Assembly (NCBI GenBank): GCA_964196195.1
Contig: CAXMSE010000034.1
Location: 1-64,000, forward strand
Direction of reading: 5' to 3'
DNA length: 64,000 nucleotides
From: OFTM10 sp964196195
GTDB lineage: Bacteria; Actinomycetota; Acidimicrobiia; Acidimicrobiales; Aldehydirespiratoraceae
Part shown: positions 32,536-41,346 of the stretch, piece after piece
Layout of the letters: each line of letters begins with the position of its first letter
Numbering within the stretch: the first letter of the stretch is position 1
The notes under the pieces: model-generated
Database searches by the model: none
Seen by the model: only the letters and a program-made list of their open reading frames with translations
Told to the model about the DNA's origin: nothing
Made by a program: the position numbers and the translations under genes

Positions 32536-32883
32536 ATGCAGCCCACCGATCTCGTCGACAACCTAAGCCTGCGTGATGACATTCCCGATTTCGCGCCTGG
32601 CGACGCCCTCAAGGTCCACGTCAAGGTCATCGAGGGCAACCGTCACCGCACCCAGGTCTTCGAAGGTGTTGTCATCCGCCGCCAGGGCTCGGGGATCCGC
32701 GAGACCTTCACGGTCCGCAAGCTGAGCTTCGGCGTCGGTGTCGAGCGCACCTTCCCGCTACACACCCCGATCATCGAGACGATCGAGGTCGGCGCGAGGG
32801 GCGATGTGCGTCGAGCGAAGCTCTATTACCTGCGCGATCGCGTCGGCAAGGCCGCCAAGATCAAGGAAAAGCGCTTCAACTGA
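32536..32883 (+). CDS. rplS: 50S ribosomal protein L19
   Basis: A 115-residue L19, the full family length: [20 protein letters not shown], then [43 protein letters not shown] and [21 protein letters not shown]. It lies 138 bp after trmD, so it may have its own promoter; CGGAGCG 6-12 nt before the ATG is a reasonable ribosome site. The stop codon opens a small hairpin shared with the convergent gene. Confidence 0.97.
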   Translation: MQPTDLVDNLSLRDDIPDFAPGDALKVHVKVIEGNRHRTQVFEGVVIRRQGSGIRETFTVRKLSFGVGVERTFPLHTPIIETIEVGARGDVRRAKLYYLRDRVGKAAKIKEKRFN

Positions 32884-32898
32884 GCGTTCCGGCGCTCA
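32881..32898. terminator. small bidirectional hairpin at the rplS/LLM convergence
   Basis: TGAGCG-TTCCGG-CGCTCA: a 6-bp stem whose two arms contain the stop codons of the two converging genes. No T-run. A weak shared terminator is possible. Confidence 0.35.
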
Positions 32899-33867
32899 GG
32901 CGTTGGCCCTGCGCACCTCAGGCAGCACCACTTCGGCGAGGAGGCGCACCGTCTCCATGTCCGGGTAGTCCGAGCACCACGGATAGAACGCGCTGGCACC
33001 CAGGTCGATTCGAGCCTGCATGGCCTCGGCCACCTGTTCAGGCGTGCCCACGTAGGCCCCCTTGCGCCACTCATCCATCGGCAGACCGATCAGGGAGAGG
33101 CTTCCCGCCTCTTCGATGTCGGCCTCGTCTTCTCGGATGAAGATTTCCCCTGAGATCGTCTTCTGGATCTCGTCGTAGTCGCGCCCCACATCGGTGCAGT
33201 GGTTCTTGAGCACCTCACATTTGTGGGCGAACTCATCAGGGGTTCCACCGAAGTTCGACGCGTCGGCGAGTCGGGCCACCACTCGCAGGGTGAGTTGCTC
33301 GCCGCCACCGCCGATCAGCACCTGGGGCCGAGGCTTCTGGATCGGCTTCGGATCACACTGGGCGCCGTCCATCGTGTAGTGGATGCCTTCATAGGAGACG
33401 TCGTCTTGTGACCACATGGCCGTGACGATCTCCACCGCTTCCTCCATCATCTTGATGCGCGCGGCGGGCCGGGGGAACTCGTAGCCATAGCCCTTGAACT
33501 CGTGTTCGTACCACCCGGCTCCGACTCCCCAGATGAGGCGGCCACCCGACATCACGTCGATGTTGGACGTGATCTTCGCAGTGAGGCTCGGGTCGCGGTA
33601 GGGCGTGCAGGTCACCATCTGGCCGAGCTTGATGCGGCTGGTGACCTGGCTGATCGCGGCGAGCGTGGTCCAACACTCGAACATCGTTTCGTGGGCCGGT
33701 TGGGGCACGTTGTGGAAGTGGTCGTAGACCCACAGCGAGTCGAGACCCGAGTCCTCGGCGTACTTGGCGATCTCGACCGCCTTCGCCCACTTGTCGACCG
33801 GGTCGTCGATGGATGCGAGCTCCATTTTCCAGCCCTGGGGGATGAACACACCGAAGTTGATTTCCAT
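32896..33867 (-). CDS. LLM-class (F420-dependent type) oxidoreductase
   Basis: A 323-residue luciferase-like monooxygenase-fold protein. It begins MEINFGVFIPQGW, then AKYAEDSGLDSLWVYDHF, SRIKLGQMVTCTPYRDPSLTAK, MSGGRLIWGVGAGWYEHEFKGYG and QVLIGGGGEQLTLRVVARLAD. These match the F420-dependent LLM subfamily common in actinobacteria rather than FMN luciferases, but cofactor choice is inferred. ATG 33867 starts the domain; the open frame runs about 30 codons further upstream. It lies in opposite orientation between two housekeeping runs. Substrate unknown. Confidence 0.87.
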   Translation of the reverse strand: MEINFGVFIPQGWKMELASIDDPVDKWAKAVEIAKYAEDSGLDSLWVYDHFHNVPQPAHETMFECWTTLAAISQVTSRIKLGQMVTCTPYRDPSLTAKITSNIDVMSGGRLIWGVGAGWYEHEFKGYGYEFPRPAARIKMMEEAVEIVTAMWSQDDVSYEGIHYTMDGAQCDPKPIQKPRPQVLIGGGGEQLTLRVVARLADASNFGGTPDEFAHKCEVLKNHCTDVGRDYDEIQKTISGEIFIREDEADIEEAGSLSLIGLPMDEWRKGAYVGTPEQVAEAMQARIDLGASAFYPWCSDYPDMETVRLLAEVVLPEVRRANA

Positions 33868-33940
33868 CCGTCCAGTGTCGCGCAGATCCAACCGAAGGGT
33901 CAGGCCCCATGTCGTGTCTCCCAGTGTCATACCCGGTCCG

Positions 33941-33946
33941 TAGGTT
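33941..33946 (+). promoter_or_regulatory. candidate -10 element of yraN
   Basis: TAGGTT lies 6 nt before ATG 33953, with no ribosome site in between, fitting a leaderless transcript. Confidence 0.42.
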
Positions 33947-33952
33947 CGGGTC

Positions 33953-34294
33953 ATGGACCGATCACGAGTGGCACTGGGTCGATGGGGCGAGCGGCGCGTG
34001 GCGCGTCACTATGAGGCAGCTGGGTATGTCGTGCTCGACCAGAACTGGCAGGTCCGAGGCGGGGAACTCGACCTCGTGCTGAGTCGTGCCGATGAGATCG
34101 TGTTCTGTGAGGTGAAAACTCGATCTTCGAACCGGTTCGGCCACGCGCTCGAGTCGGTCGATGCGCGCAAGCAGAGGTTCATTCGCCGCACCGCCATGAC
34201 CTGGCTCGATGTCAACGGCCGTCGCGGTCACCTCAGGTTCGACGTCGCCACTGTCACCGGGCCGACCATCGAGGTGATCGAAGGCGCTTTCTAG
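33953..34294 (+). CDS. yraN: YraN/UPF0102-family nuclease-fold protein
   Basis: A 113-residue protein: LGRWGERRVARHYEAAGYVVLDQNWQ at the start, then the PD-(D/E)XK core GGELDLVLSRADEIVFCEVKTRSS (Asp near 42, Glu and Lys of EVK near 54-56). The catalytic pattern is intact. Family members lie next to yifB-dprA in many genomes, as here, and are thought to act in DNA processing, possibly Holliday-junction resolution. The 3' end overlaps a small gene on the other strand by 4 bp. Confidence 0.9.
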   Translation: MDRSRVALGRWGERRVARHYEAAGYVVLDQNWQVRGGELDLVLSRADEIVFCEVKTRSSNRFGHALESVDARKQRFIRRTAMTWLDVNGRRGHLRFDVATVTGPTIEVIEGAF

Positions 34295-34503
34295 CGGCGA
34301 GTGCCGCGGGTTTTGCGGCCGTCCCAGCAGCCTCGATGCCAGTGGCGGCGCAGGTCGGGAGCATCCACGGGCACCACCGCGTAGTGCCCAGTGCCGGGAA
34401 AAATCTCTCGGTTGCAGTTCGGACAGAGGTAGGTCTTGGTTGCCTGGTAGGGCTGGAGGAACCTCACGTCCACATCGCCGAAGGCCTCGGGGTCGTCCAT
34501 CAT
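34291..34503 (-). CDS. small zinc-ribbon-like protein
   Basis: A 70-residue protein with the pattern YLCPNCNREI and, 25 residues on, HWHRGCW: two cysteines plus His/Cys that could hold one zinc ion. The tail is basic (DGRKTRGTRR). Similar short proteins are widespread in actinobacteria; function unknown. It is convergent with yraN (4-bp overlap) and followed 4 bp upstream by another small minus-strand frame. Confidence 0.7.
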   Translation of the reverse strand: MMDDPEAFGDVDVRFLQPYQATKTYLCPNCNREIFPGTGHYAVVPVDAPDLRRHWHRGCWDGRKTRGTRR

Positions 34504-34507
34504 CGCC

Positions 34508-34618
34508 TCATGCGAGCAGGGCCCAGAGCACCAGCAGGAGCATCACGAGGCAGGCTGAGATCACGTAGACGATGTCGGTTGGTCGGCGCCGGTGGGGGCG
34601 GGTGGGGTCCATTCCCAT
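34508..34618 (-). CDS. 36-residue single-helix membrane protein
   Basis: MGMDPTRPHRRRP followed by a hydrophobic helix (TDIVYVISACLVMLLLVLWALLA) to the C-terminus: a basic N-terminus with a C-terminal membrane span, i.e. a tail-anchored micro-protein. It precedes the zinc-ribbon-like gene by 4 bp on the same strand, which supports it being real. Its start overlaps the start of the divergent cytochrome gene. Confidence 0.45.
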   Translation of the reverse strand: MGMDPTRPHRRRPTDIVYVISACLVMLLLVLWALLA

Positions 34619-35027
34619 GGAGTCAGTATCGTCTCTGCGAAACCATCCGCCACCGTCAGAACCCGCCTTGTCGCCAAACCGGATTTTCCCTGCTGTCCTT
34701 CTCGCAGTCTGGTTCGCCGCGAGCGCCTGCTCCGGCGAACCACCCGAGGTTCCGATCGGCACCGATGGCCAGGCCGACGAGGTGCTGGTGCTCGGGCGCA
34801 GTGTCTACGGCGCCCGCTGTGCCAACTGCCACGGTGCCGAAGGAGACGGGGGCACGGGTCCCAAGGTGAGCAACGGGGAGGCAACGGTGAGCTATCCCGT
34901 GGTGCAGGACCAGATCGAGGTGGTCACAAACGGCAGCCGCGGTATGCCCGCGTTCGGCGTGAGGCTGAGCGAGGACGAGATCGTTGCAGTCGTCCGCTAC
35001 ACCCGCGAGGTGTTGTCACAACCCTGA
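34617..35027 (+). CDS. mono-haem c-type cytochrome lipoprotein
   Basis: A 136-residue protein. After a polar start the hydrophobic segment IFPAVLLAVWFAASAC ends in a lipobox-like AASAC, so the mature form is probably a lipoprotein. The cytochrome c domain carries CANCH haem attachment (about 77-81) and the Met ligand in SRGMPAFG (about 112). The size matches small electron carriers such as those feeding terminal oxidases or dehydrogenases; no partner gene is nearby. ATG 34617 is read in the direction opposite to the micro-protein start. Confidence 0.82.
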   Translation: MESVSSLRNHPPPSEPALSPNRIFPAVLLAVWFAASACSGEPPEVPIGTDGQADEVLVLGRSVYGARCANCHGAEGDGGTGPKVSNGEATVSYPVVQDQIEVVTNGSRGMPAFGVRLSEDEIVAVVRYTREVLSQP

Positions 35028-35100
35028 CCTAGGGTGCTCTCAGCGCTCGTCGCCGGCGCACAAAACGGCGGCCTCCACACTTCAGTTGTCGGAGGTCGCC

Positions 35101-36609
35101 ATGCTTGCAACCGTTCCATCGTCCACCCTCTCAGGCGTCGAGGGCCGCTCGGTCTCGGTCGAGGTTCACGTAGCCGATGGGTTGCCGAGCTTCACCATCG
35201 TCGGATTGCCCGACGCTTCATGTCGCGAAGCCCGTGATCGCGTGAGGGCCGCGATCGTCTCTACGGAGCTCGACTGGCCCCAGCGCCGGATCACGGTGAA
35301 CCTCGCTCCCGGCGATGTGCCGAAGATCGGCGCCGGCCTCGATCTCCCGATCGCTCTCGGACTGCTGTGTGCGTCGGGGCAGCTGCCTGAGTCGTCCCTC
35401 GACGATCTCGGTGCCTTCGGTGAGCTCGGACTCGATGGCACGATCCGCAGCGTGCCAGGGGCCCTCCCCATGGTTGATGCGGTCAAGGCACTTCGGGTCG
35501 TGGTGCCGGCCGCCGATGCACGCGTCACGAGCCTCATCGCCGGATCCAGGGTCAGGCCCGTACGCCACCTCCGCGATGTCACGTCGGTCCTCAGCGAGGG
35601 ATGGCCGTGGCCCGAAGTCCACCTTGATCTCACACCCGATCCGGTCCTGCCCGTGCCCGATCTCTGCGATGTGAAGGGCCAAGCCACGGCGCGCACTGCG
35701 CTGGAGATCGCAGCCGCCGGCGGCCACCACCTCCTGCTGGTGGGTCCTCCCGGCGCCGGCAAGACCATGCTGGCGCGCCGACTTGGTGGTCTGCTGCCGG
35801 ATCTCGGCCGCGTCGAGGCGCTCGAAGTCACCCGGGTGCACAGTGCGGCGGGTCTCCCGCTCCCGCCTTCCGGCCTTGTCACCCGGCCTCCGTTCAGGGC
35901 ACCCCACCACAGTTCGTCGATGGCTGCCCTGGTGGGTGGGGGCACCGGCCGGGCCCGACCAGGAGAGATCAGTGCCGCGTCGGGCGGAGTGCTCTTTCTC
36001 GATGAGCTGGGAGAGTTCGCGCCGAGTGTCCTCGATGCCCTCCGTCAACCACTCGAGGAGGGGGTCGTGCGCGTCGCCCGAAGTGGAGGCACCCACGAGC
36101 AGCCTGCACGCGTGATCCTCGTCGCGGCCATGAACCCCTGTCCGTGCGGTGCCGGTGGCGACATCGGTTGTCGGTGTCCGCCTTCGGCCCGGGTGCGCTA
36201 TTCCCGGCGCGTTTCAGGTCCCCTTCTCGACCGGCTTGATCTGATGATCCACGTCGACCGACCCGCCCCGGCGGCCCTCCTCGACCGGGCGCCCGGTGAG
36301 TGCTCGGCGGCGGTGGCCGAGCGGGTGATGTCGGTGCGAATGCGTTCTCAACAGCGAGGGGTGAGATGCAACGCCGATCTCGACGACTCACAGCTCGATG
36401 AGCACGCATCTCTCGACGATGAAGCTCGTGAGCTTGTGGCCGGCGCCTTGGCGGCGGGTCGCTTGAGTGCGCGGGGGCTGAGACGAGTGAGGTGTGTGGC
36501 TCGCACGATTCGCGACCTCGACGATGGTGAGGCCGGCCTGCGCCTCGGTGATGTCGCCACTGCCTTGGGTATGAGGGCCCGTCCCCCGATGGGAGGCGAC
36601 CGTGGCTGA
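35101..36609 (+). CDS. YifB/ComM-family Mg-chelatase-like AAA+ ATPase
   Basis: A 502-residue protein. The N-terminal ChlI-like domain (1-180) has VEVHVADGLPSFTIVGLPDASCREARDRVRAAI and LDLPIALGLL. The AAA+ domain has Walker A LLVGPPGAGKTMLARRL (about 221-237), Walker B GVLFLDELGEF (about 299-309) and AAMNPCPCG, and a C-terminal Mg_chelatase_C region follows. ComM is a hexameric helicase promoting branch migration in natural transformation. GGAGG lies 5 nt before ATG 35101. It overlaps dprA by 8 bp, and the pair supports a DNA-uptake role. Confidence 0.93.
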   Translation: MLATVPSSTLSGVEGRSVSVEVHVADGLPSFTIVGLPDASCREARDRVRAAIVSTELDWPQRRITVNLAPGDVPKIGAGLDLPIALGLLCASGQLPESSLDDLGAFGELGLDGTIRSVPGALPMVDAVKALRVVVPAADARVTSLIAGSRVRPVRHLRDVTSVLSEGWPWPEVHLDLTPDPVLPVPDLCDVKGQATARTALEIAAAGGHHLLLVGPPGAGKTMLARRLGGLLPDLGRVEALEVTRVHSAAGLPLPPSGLVTRPPFRAPHHSSSMAALVGGGTGRARPGEISAASGGVLFLDELGEFAPSVLDALRQPLEEGVVRVARSGGTHEQPARVILVAAMNPCPCGAGGDIGCRCPPSARVRYSRRVSGPLLDRLDLMIHVDRPAPAALLDRAPGECSAAVAERVMSVRMRSQQRGVRCNADLDDSQLDEHASLDDEARELVAGALAAGRLSARGLRRVRCVARTIRDLDDGEAGLRLGDVATALGMRARPPMGGDRG

Positions 36610-37699
36610 CGGGCCCGTTCTCGACGGTGCCCGGCTCACCGTCCTGGCCCAGCTCGAATCCATGAGTATCCGCCGACTGGGTCGGCTCCTGCGTCACCAC
36701 GGTGTGAGCGAGGCCTTCGATCGCGTGATCGACGGAAGGGTGGGAGCCGAGGTTGCCGACGAGGCGATCAGGCGAAGCTGGACGGAGGCGGCGCGCCACG
36801 TCGATCTCAGCGTTGTCCGCGACCAACTCGAGGAGCTGGACGTGAGGGTCACTTCCTGGCACGACGAGGGTCATCCATCGGTCCTCACCACCGACATTGA
36901 TCCCGCGCCCGTGTTGTTTCGGATCGGTGAGGTGCCCCCGCTCCACCTGCCTCGGGTTGCGGTCGTCGGCACCCGGCGTTGCAGTGGGGCAGGTCTCGAG
37001 ACAGCTCACCAGCTCGGTCGAGAGCTCGCCGCTGCTGGGGTGGTGGTGGTGAGTGGGCTGGCCATCGGCGTAGATGGCGCAGCCCACGAGGGCGCTCTCG
37101 AGGCCGGAGCTGCGCCACCGATAGCGGTGGTCGGCAGCGGCCCCGACGTCGTCTACCCGCGCCGTCATCGGGGCCTGTGGCGTCGGATCGGCGAGATGGG
37201 ATGCCTGTGCACCGAGGCTCCCCTCGGAGCGGAGCCCGCGGCGTGGCGATTTCCGGCGCGCAACCGCCTCATCGCGGCTCTTGCCGATCTTGTCGTCGTG
37301 GTGGAGTCACGGGTGGCGGGGGGCTCGCTGCTCACCGTCGAACAGGCGATCCGCCGAGGGGTCGATGTGATGGCGGTGCCAGGGTCGGTTCGTAATCCTG
37401 CTGCCGACGGGGCAAATCAACTCCTGGTCGACGGGTGTGCGCCAGCGCGGTCGGCCGACGATGTCCTCTTGGCGCTGGGCCTCTCTACCGTCGACCGGGT
37501 TGTTCGTCGGGCGGGGGGCGACCCACTCCCCACAGGCGAGGCCGCGGCGGTGCTGGCCGCGATCGACGATGGGCCGACTGCGATCGACGAGATCGTGGCT
37601 CGATGTGGACTCAGTGCGAGAGCGGTGTTCGCCCAGGTCGAGATCCTCCTGGGCCGGGGCCACATAGTGGCGGACGGTGCGCGGGTGAGGCGATCATGA
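36602..37699 (+). CDS. dprA: DNA-processing protein DprA
   Basis: A 365-residue DprA. An N-terminal helical region (1-95) is followed by the Rossmann-fold DNA-binding core: VAVVGTRRCSGAGLETAHQLGRELA, VSGLAIGVDGAAHEGALEAG, GSGPDVVYPRRH, FPARNRLIAALADLVVVVESRVAGGSLLTVEQA and VPGSVRNPAADGANQLL. A winged-helix-like C-terminal domain (about 305-360) follows. DprA loads RecA on incoming single strands. GTG 36602 overlaps the yifB end. No com pilus genes are in this window. Confidence 0.95.
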   Translation: MADGPVLDGARLTVLAQLESMSIRRLGRLLRHHGVSEAFDRVIDGRVGAEVADEAIRRSWTEAARHVDLSVVRDQLEELDVRVTSWHDEGHPSVLTTDIDPAPVLFRIGEVPPLHLPRVAVVGTRRCSGAGLETAHQLGRELAAAGVVVVSGLAIGVDGAAHEGALEAGAAPPIAVVGSGPDVVYPRRHRGLWRRIGEMGCLCTEAPLGAEPAAWRFPARNRLIAALADLVVVVESRVAGGSLLTVEQAIRRGVDVMAVPGSVRNPAADGANQLLVDGCAPARSADDVLLALGLSTVDRVVRRAGGDPLPTGEAAAVLAAIDDGPTAIDEIVARCGLSARAVFAQVEILLGRGHIVADGARVRRS

Positions 37700-37765
37700 G
37701 TCGTGCACGAAACCACCTCCGGTGGTCCACGAAGGGTGGTGGACACAACACCACGCGTGAGTGGG

Positions 37766-37771
37766 TAGGGT
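37766..37771 (+). promoter_or_regulatory. candidate -10 element of xerC
   Basis: TAGGGT lies 6 nt before the GTG start, with no ribosome site in between. Confidence 0.4.
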
Positions 37772-37777
37772 TCTCTT

Positions 37778-38656
37778 GTGGCTGCTTGGGACGTGCCGTT
37801 GTGGCTCGACTCGCTCACGCGGGTCGCCGACTCGACTCGTGCCGTGTATGCCCGAGATTTCGGTGCCGCGGTCGAATGGCTCGCCGAGGAGGGCGTTGGC
37901 TCACCCGACGAGGTGTCGAGGCGGCATCTCCGCCGATACTTGGCCCATCTCGATCAAGCCGGTTACGCGCGCCGTACCACGGCTCGCAAGGCTTCGGTGC
38001 TGCGCCGCTACTTCGATTGGGCCCGGCGAACCGAACGGGTCGTCACCGATCCGAGCGCCGCGCTCACTGCTCCTCGCGGTGCCGCAACCTTGCCGAAGAT
38101 TCTCACTGCCGGCGAACTCGACGCCCTGATCGAGGGTACGGCGCGAGTCGAGCCGAACCCAGACATCGATCAACGCGACCGGGCTGTGGTGGAGTTGCTC
38201 TACGGCAGCGGGCTGAGGGTCAGCGAGTTGTGTGGCCTGCGAAAGTCCGACATCGCTCACGACGGCACCACGATCACCGTTTGGGGGAAGGGTTCCAAGC
38301 AACGCCGCGTGCCCCTCTCCGAGCCGGCGGCAAAGGCCGTGACGGCATGGCTCACCACAGGACGCCCCCAGCTCGTCACCGACGAGTCCCCACCGGAAGT
38401 CGTGTTCCTCAACCGCAGAGGGCGAGCGCTTTCGCCACGCGATGTGAGGCGTCTCATCGACCGTCGTTCGGCCAGTCCCACACATCCACATGCACTTCGA
38501 CATACATTTGCCACTCATCTTTTGGACGGAGGTGCCGATTTGCGTGCTGTACAGGAGATGTTGGGCCACGCCGATCTCTCCACCACCCAGATCTACACAC
38601 GCGTCAGTCGTGAGCGAATGCGCGATGTCCACCGAACTACCCACCCCCGCGGTTAG
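37778..38656 (+). CDS. xerC: tyrosine recombinase XerC-type
   Basis: A 292-residue recombinase. The SAM-like N-terminal domain (1-100) is followed by the catalytic domain with all active-site residues: Arg147 (GLRVSELC), Lys171 (GKGSK), His238 and Arg241 ([12 protein letters not shown]), His264 (LGHAD) and Tyr273 (TQIYTRV). It would resolve chromosome dimers at dif. The location between dprA and a sigma factor, next to rpsB, is the usual housekeeping place in actinobacteria, so it is not an element integrase. GTG 37778 starts directly before the core-binding domain. Confidence 0.93.
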   Translation: MAAWDVPLWLDSLTRVADSTRAVYARDFGAAVEWLAEEGVGSPDEVSRRHLRRYLAHLDQAGYARRTTARKASVLRRYFDWARRTERVVTDPSAALTAPRGAATLPKILTAGELDALIEGTARVEPNPDIDQRDRAVVELLYGSGLRVSELCGLRKSDIAHDGTTITVWGKGSKQRRVPLSEPAAKAVTAWLTTGRPQLVTDESPPEVVFLNRRGRALSPRDVRRLIDRRSASPTHPHALRHTFATHLLDGGADLRAVQEMLGHADLSTTQIYTRVSRERMRDVHRTTHPRG

Positions 38657-38668
38657 GTACCGCTCAAC

Positions 38669-39445
38669 GTGACAGACCAAGCCGACGAGACCCGAGAACT
38701 CTGGGACGATTACAAAAAGACGCGCGCCCGCGAGCTTCGCGACAAGCTGATCATCCAGTACGCACCCCTGGTCAAATACGTGGCCGGTCGAGTCGGTGTC
38801 GGCCTACCTCGCAACGTCGAGCAGTCCGATCTCGTCAGCTTCGGGGTGTTCGGCCTGATCGACGCGATCGAGAAATTCGACCCCGAGAGGGGTTACAAGT
38901 TCGAGACCTACGCGATCGCCCGCATCAAGGGGGCGATCCTCGATGAGCTCCGTTCCATCGATTGGGTGCCGAGATCAGTTCGTTCCAAGGCGCGAAACCT
39001 CGAGCGGGCGATGCTCAAGCTCGAATCCGAAAACCATCGAGCACCCACCGATCGTGAGATTGCCGAGGAGATGGAGGTCACGGAGAAACAGCTCCACACC
39101 ACCTTGAGCCAGATCTCCTTCGTGGGCGTCGCCGCCCTCGACGAGATGCTGTCGGGCGGAGATCGCGGAGAATCGGTCACCCTCGGCGACACCGTCGCCG
39201 ATACTCACGACGGCCCCATGGGTGTATACGAAGTCGAAGAGATGCGCCAGATCCTCGCCGAGTCGATCAATCGGATGCCCGAACGCGAAAAGATCGTGCT
39301 CACCCTCTACTACTACGAGGGTCTCACCCTCGCTGAGATCGGCCGCGTCCTCGGCGTCACCGAGAGTCGGGTCTGTCAGATCCACACCAAGGCAGTCCTG
39401 CAGTTGCGCTCTCGCATAAGCGCTGCCGAACGCGAACCCGCCTAG
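38669..39445 (+). CDS. WhiG/FliA-type RNA polymerase sigma factor
   Basis: A 258-residue sigma28-class factor. Region 2: [50 protein letters not shown] and [20 protein letters not shown]. Region 3: [20 protein letters not shown]. Region 4: [37 protein letters not shown]. In Streptomyces the orthologue WhiG at this same chromosomal position starts sporulation; in other bacteria FliA drives flagellar genes. No flagellar or sporulation genes are seen here. GTG 38669 follows xerC by 12 nt. Confidence 0.9.
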   Translation: MTDQADETRELWDDYKKTRARELRDKLIIQYAPLVKYVAGRVGVGLPRNVEQSDLVSFGVFGLIDAIEKFDPERGYKFETYAIARIKGAILDELRSIDWVPRSVRSKARNLERAMLKLESENHRAPTDREIAEEMEVTEKQLHTTLSQISFVGVAALDEMLSGGDRGESVTLGDTVADTHDGPMGVYEVEEMRQILAESINRMPEREKIVLTLYYYEGLTLAEIGRVLGVTESRVCQIHTKAVLQLRSRISAAEREPA

Positions 39446-39522
39446 CTCCTAGCGATTCGTAGTCGCTCCCCGAGCCAGCATGTCGGCTTCCCCGCGCATT
39501 CACATCGTGAACCGGGGTACCC

Positions 39523-41175
39523 ATGCGCCGCTTTGTAAGCCTTCTGATCGTCTTCACCGCGTTCGGCGCGATCTGTGCCCCCGCACCTTCCCATGGGGCC
39601 GAACTCGTACTCAGGCCTCCGAGCGATGCGCCGGTCCTCGATCCCTTCCGTCTGCCCGACGGCGCTTATGGGGCAGGCAACCGCGGCATCGAATACGACA
39701 CCCCTGCGGGCGACCCGGTCTCGGCAGCGGCTCCGGGGATGGTCGTGTTCGCGGGTGCGGTGGCCGGCGATCTCCACATCACCATCGACCACGGTGGCGG
39801 CCTGCGGAGCAGCTACTCATTCGTCGATCAGATCCTTGTGGCGAGAGGCGATAGGGTCGACATCGGCGCCAGGATCGCCACTACGGGTGGGCCGCTCCAC
39901 TTCGGCCTTCGGCTCCACGGCCACTATGTCGACCCCGCGGACTTCTTCGGGAGTCCCGTTCTGACGGTGGCGCTCGTGCCCCACGACGATCCCGAGTTGC
40001 TCAGAAGATTCCTCGACGTCGCGGAGAGATCTGAGCGCCTTCGTCTCCTCGAGTTGTGGCAGGACTACTCCGGAGGTGGCCTGTGGGGCAACATCACCGC
40101 CGCTATCAGGATGGTCTCACGGTTCCCGTTCGGCCCGTGGGCGATGCTCGATCCTCAAGCCCGGGTCGCGGAGTTGGTTCACCTGGTCGAGACCCTCAAC
40201 ACCCTGGCTGTCGAGGTGGACCGGCAAGCCTTGCTCGCCGACCTCACCGTCGGTCTTTGGGAAGCCCTCCACCCCCCTCCCTGCACCCCCGGTGGGGTAG
40301 AGGTGGGAGCCCCGCCGGAGCGTCGCATAGCGGTGGTGGTGGACGGGCTCGATTCTTCGTCGGCCGATCCGGGTGCCATGGCGCAGCTGGATCTGGGAGC
40401 CCACGGCTACGACGCGGGCGATGTCGTTCGGTTCAGTTACTCGGGCGGGATCGTTCCTGCCGTCGGCGAGGGGTGGGCGGCATCGATCCCGGCGTCGGAT
40501 TACGGCCCCAGTGCCACCCGCGGTGATGTGGAGGCGGCGATCCTCGAATTGACGACGACTCTGAGTCAGGTGGCTGGAGCTAATCCCGGGGTCACCATCG
40601 ATGTGTTCGGTCACAGTTTGGGCGGGCTCCTCGTTCGTCATTCGCTTGCCGAGATCGATCTCTCAGAGGTGCCTGTCGACACCGCGGTCACGTTCTCCGC
40701 CCCTCACCAGGGGGCCGCATCGGCCGAGCTGATCGAGGTGATCGAACTCACCACCCCCGGTCAACTTGTGGGAGGGGCGCTCAAGATCGTGTGGCCCGAA
40801 CACATCCTGGTCGCGCCGGTGGGTGAGGACGTGTCGAAGACCGGGTTCGCTGGCGACACCGCGGGGATCGGTTTCCCGCCGGAGGTCCACGCCGTGACCA
40901 TCGGTGCTCGCGCCGACATGATCGTGCCCGCTACCGACGCGTGGGCTCCTGGTGCCGACCATGTGGTGGTGGGAGGCTCTTATCCGGTCGGGGCCCACGG
41001 CGACATCGTGGGTTGGGCCGAGACGGATCGCGAAGTGAAACTCGCGCTCGCCGGGCTTCCCCCGGCTTGTGAAGGTGCGCTCGGTCGGATGCTCGACGCG
41101 GTGGTGCCCCGTTCGATCGAATACGGCGAGCATGTCGCGTCGGGGGTGGTGGCCGCGGTCGATGTGGCGAGTTGA
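39523..41175 (+). CDS. exported degenerate LytM domain fused to a lipase-like alpha/beta hydrolase
   Basis: A 550-residue protein with a signal peptide (FVSLLIVFTAFGAICAPAPSHGA). Residues 30-150 look like an M23/LytM beta-barrel (AAAPGMVVFAGAVAGDLHITIDHGGGLRSSYSFV). The zinc ligands are degraded: HRGID has become NRGIE (Asn53, Glu57), and HxH has become PLHF, with only His126 left. It is probably non-catalytic. Residues 265-520 form an alpha/beta hydrolase: RIAVVVDGLDSSS, then nucleophile elbow DVFGHSLGGLLVRHSL (Ser365) and a possible acid/His pair at ADMIVP and GAHGDIVGW. In many actinobacteria a simple M23 peptidase sits at this position before rpsB. Confidence 0.82.
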   Translation: MRRFVSLLIVFTAFGAICAPAPSHGAELVLRPPSDAPVLDPFRLPDGAYGAGNRGIEYDTPAGDPVSAAAPGMVVFAGAVAGDLHITIDHGGGLRSSYSFVDQILVARGDRVDIGARIATTGGPLHFGLRLHGHYVDPADFFGSPVLTVALVPHDDPELLRRFLDVAERSERLRLLELWQDYSGGGLWGNITAAIRMVSRFPFGPWAMLDPQARVAELVHLVETLNTLAVEVDRQALLADLTVGLWEALHPPPCTPGGVEVGAPPERRIAVVVDGLDSSSADPGAMAQLDLGAHGYDAGDVVRFSYSGGIVPAVGEGWAASIPASDYGPSATRGDVEAAILELTTTLSQVAGANPGVTIDVFGHSLGGLLVRHSLAEIDLSEVPVDTAVTFSAPHQGAASAELIEVIELTTPGQLVGGALKIVWPEHILVAPVGEDVSKTGFAGDTAGIGFPPEVHAVTIGARADMIVPATDAWAPGADHVVVGGSYPVGAHGDIVGWAETDREVKLALAGLPPACEGALGRMLDAVVPRSIEYGEHVASGVVAAVDVAS

Positions 41176-41346
41176 CCCGGTCGACCCGTCGGTGCGAGGA
41201 CGCCGCTGCGGGCCCCGGTACACTCCTGATCGGTCCGAAATCGGGCCCCTCTCGCCACCAATCGGGTGGCGGCGGATCGAGTTCGGCTCGTGCCACACCC
41301 GGTCGCTCAGGCGTCCGGTGCGAGCTGTCACAACCGGGAGAACACC

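Noticed and set aside
37778..38656. XerC-like gene as an integrase of a mobile element
   Set aside because: Its place between dprA and the sigma factor next to rpsB is the conserved housekeeping location, and no attachment repeats or cargo are nearby.
38669..39445. Flagellar regulation by the WhiG/FliA sigma factor
   Set aside because: No flagellar or chemotaxis gene is in the window; the family alone does not tell the regulon.
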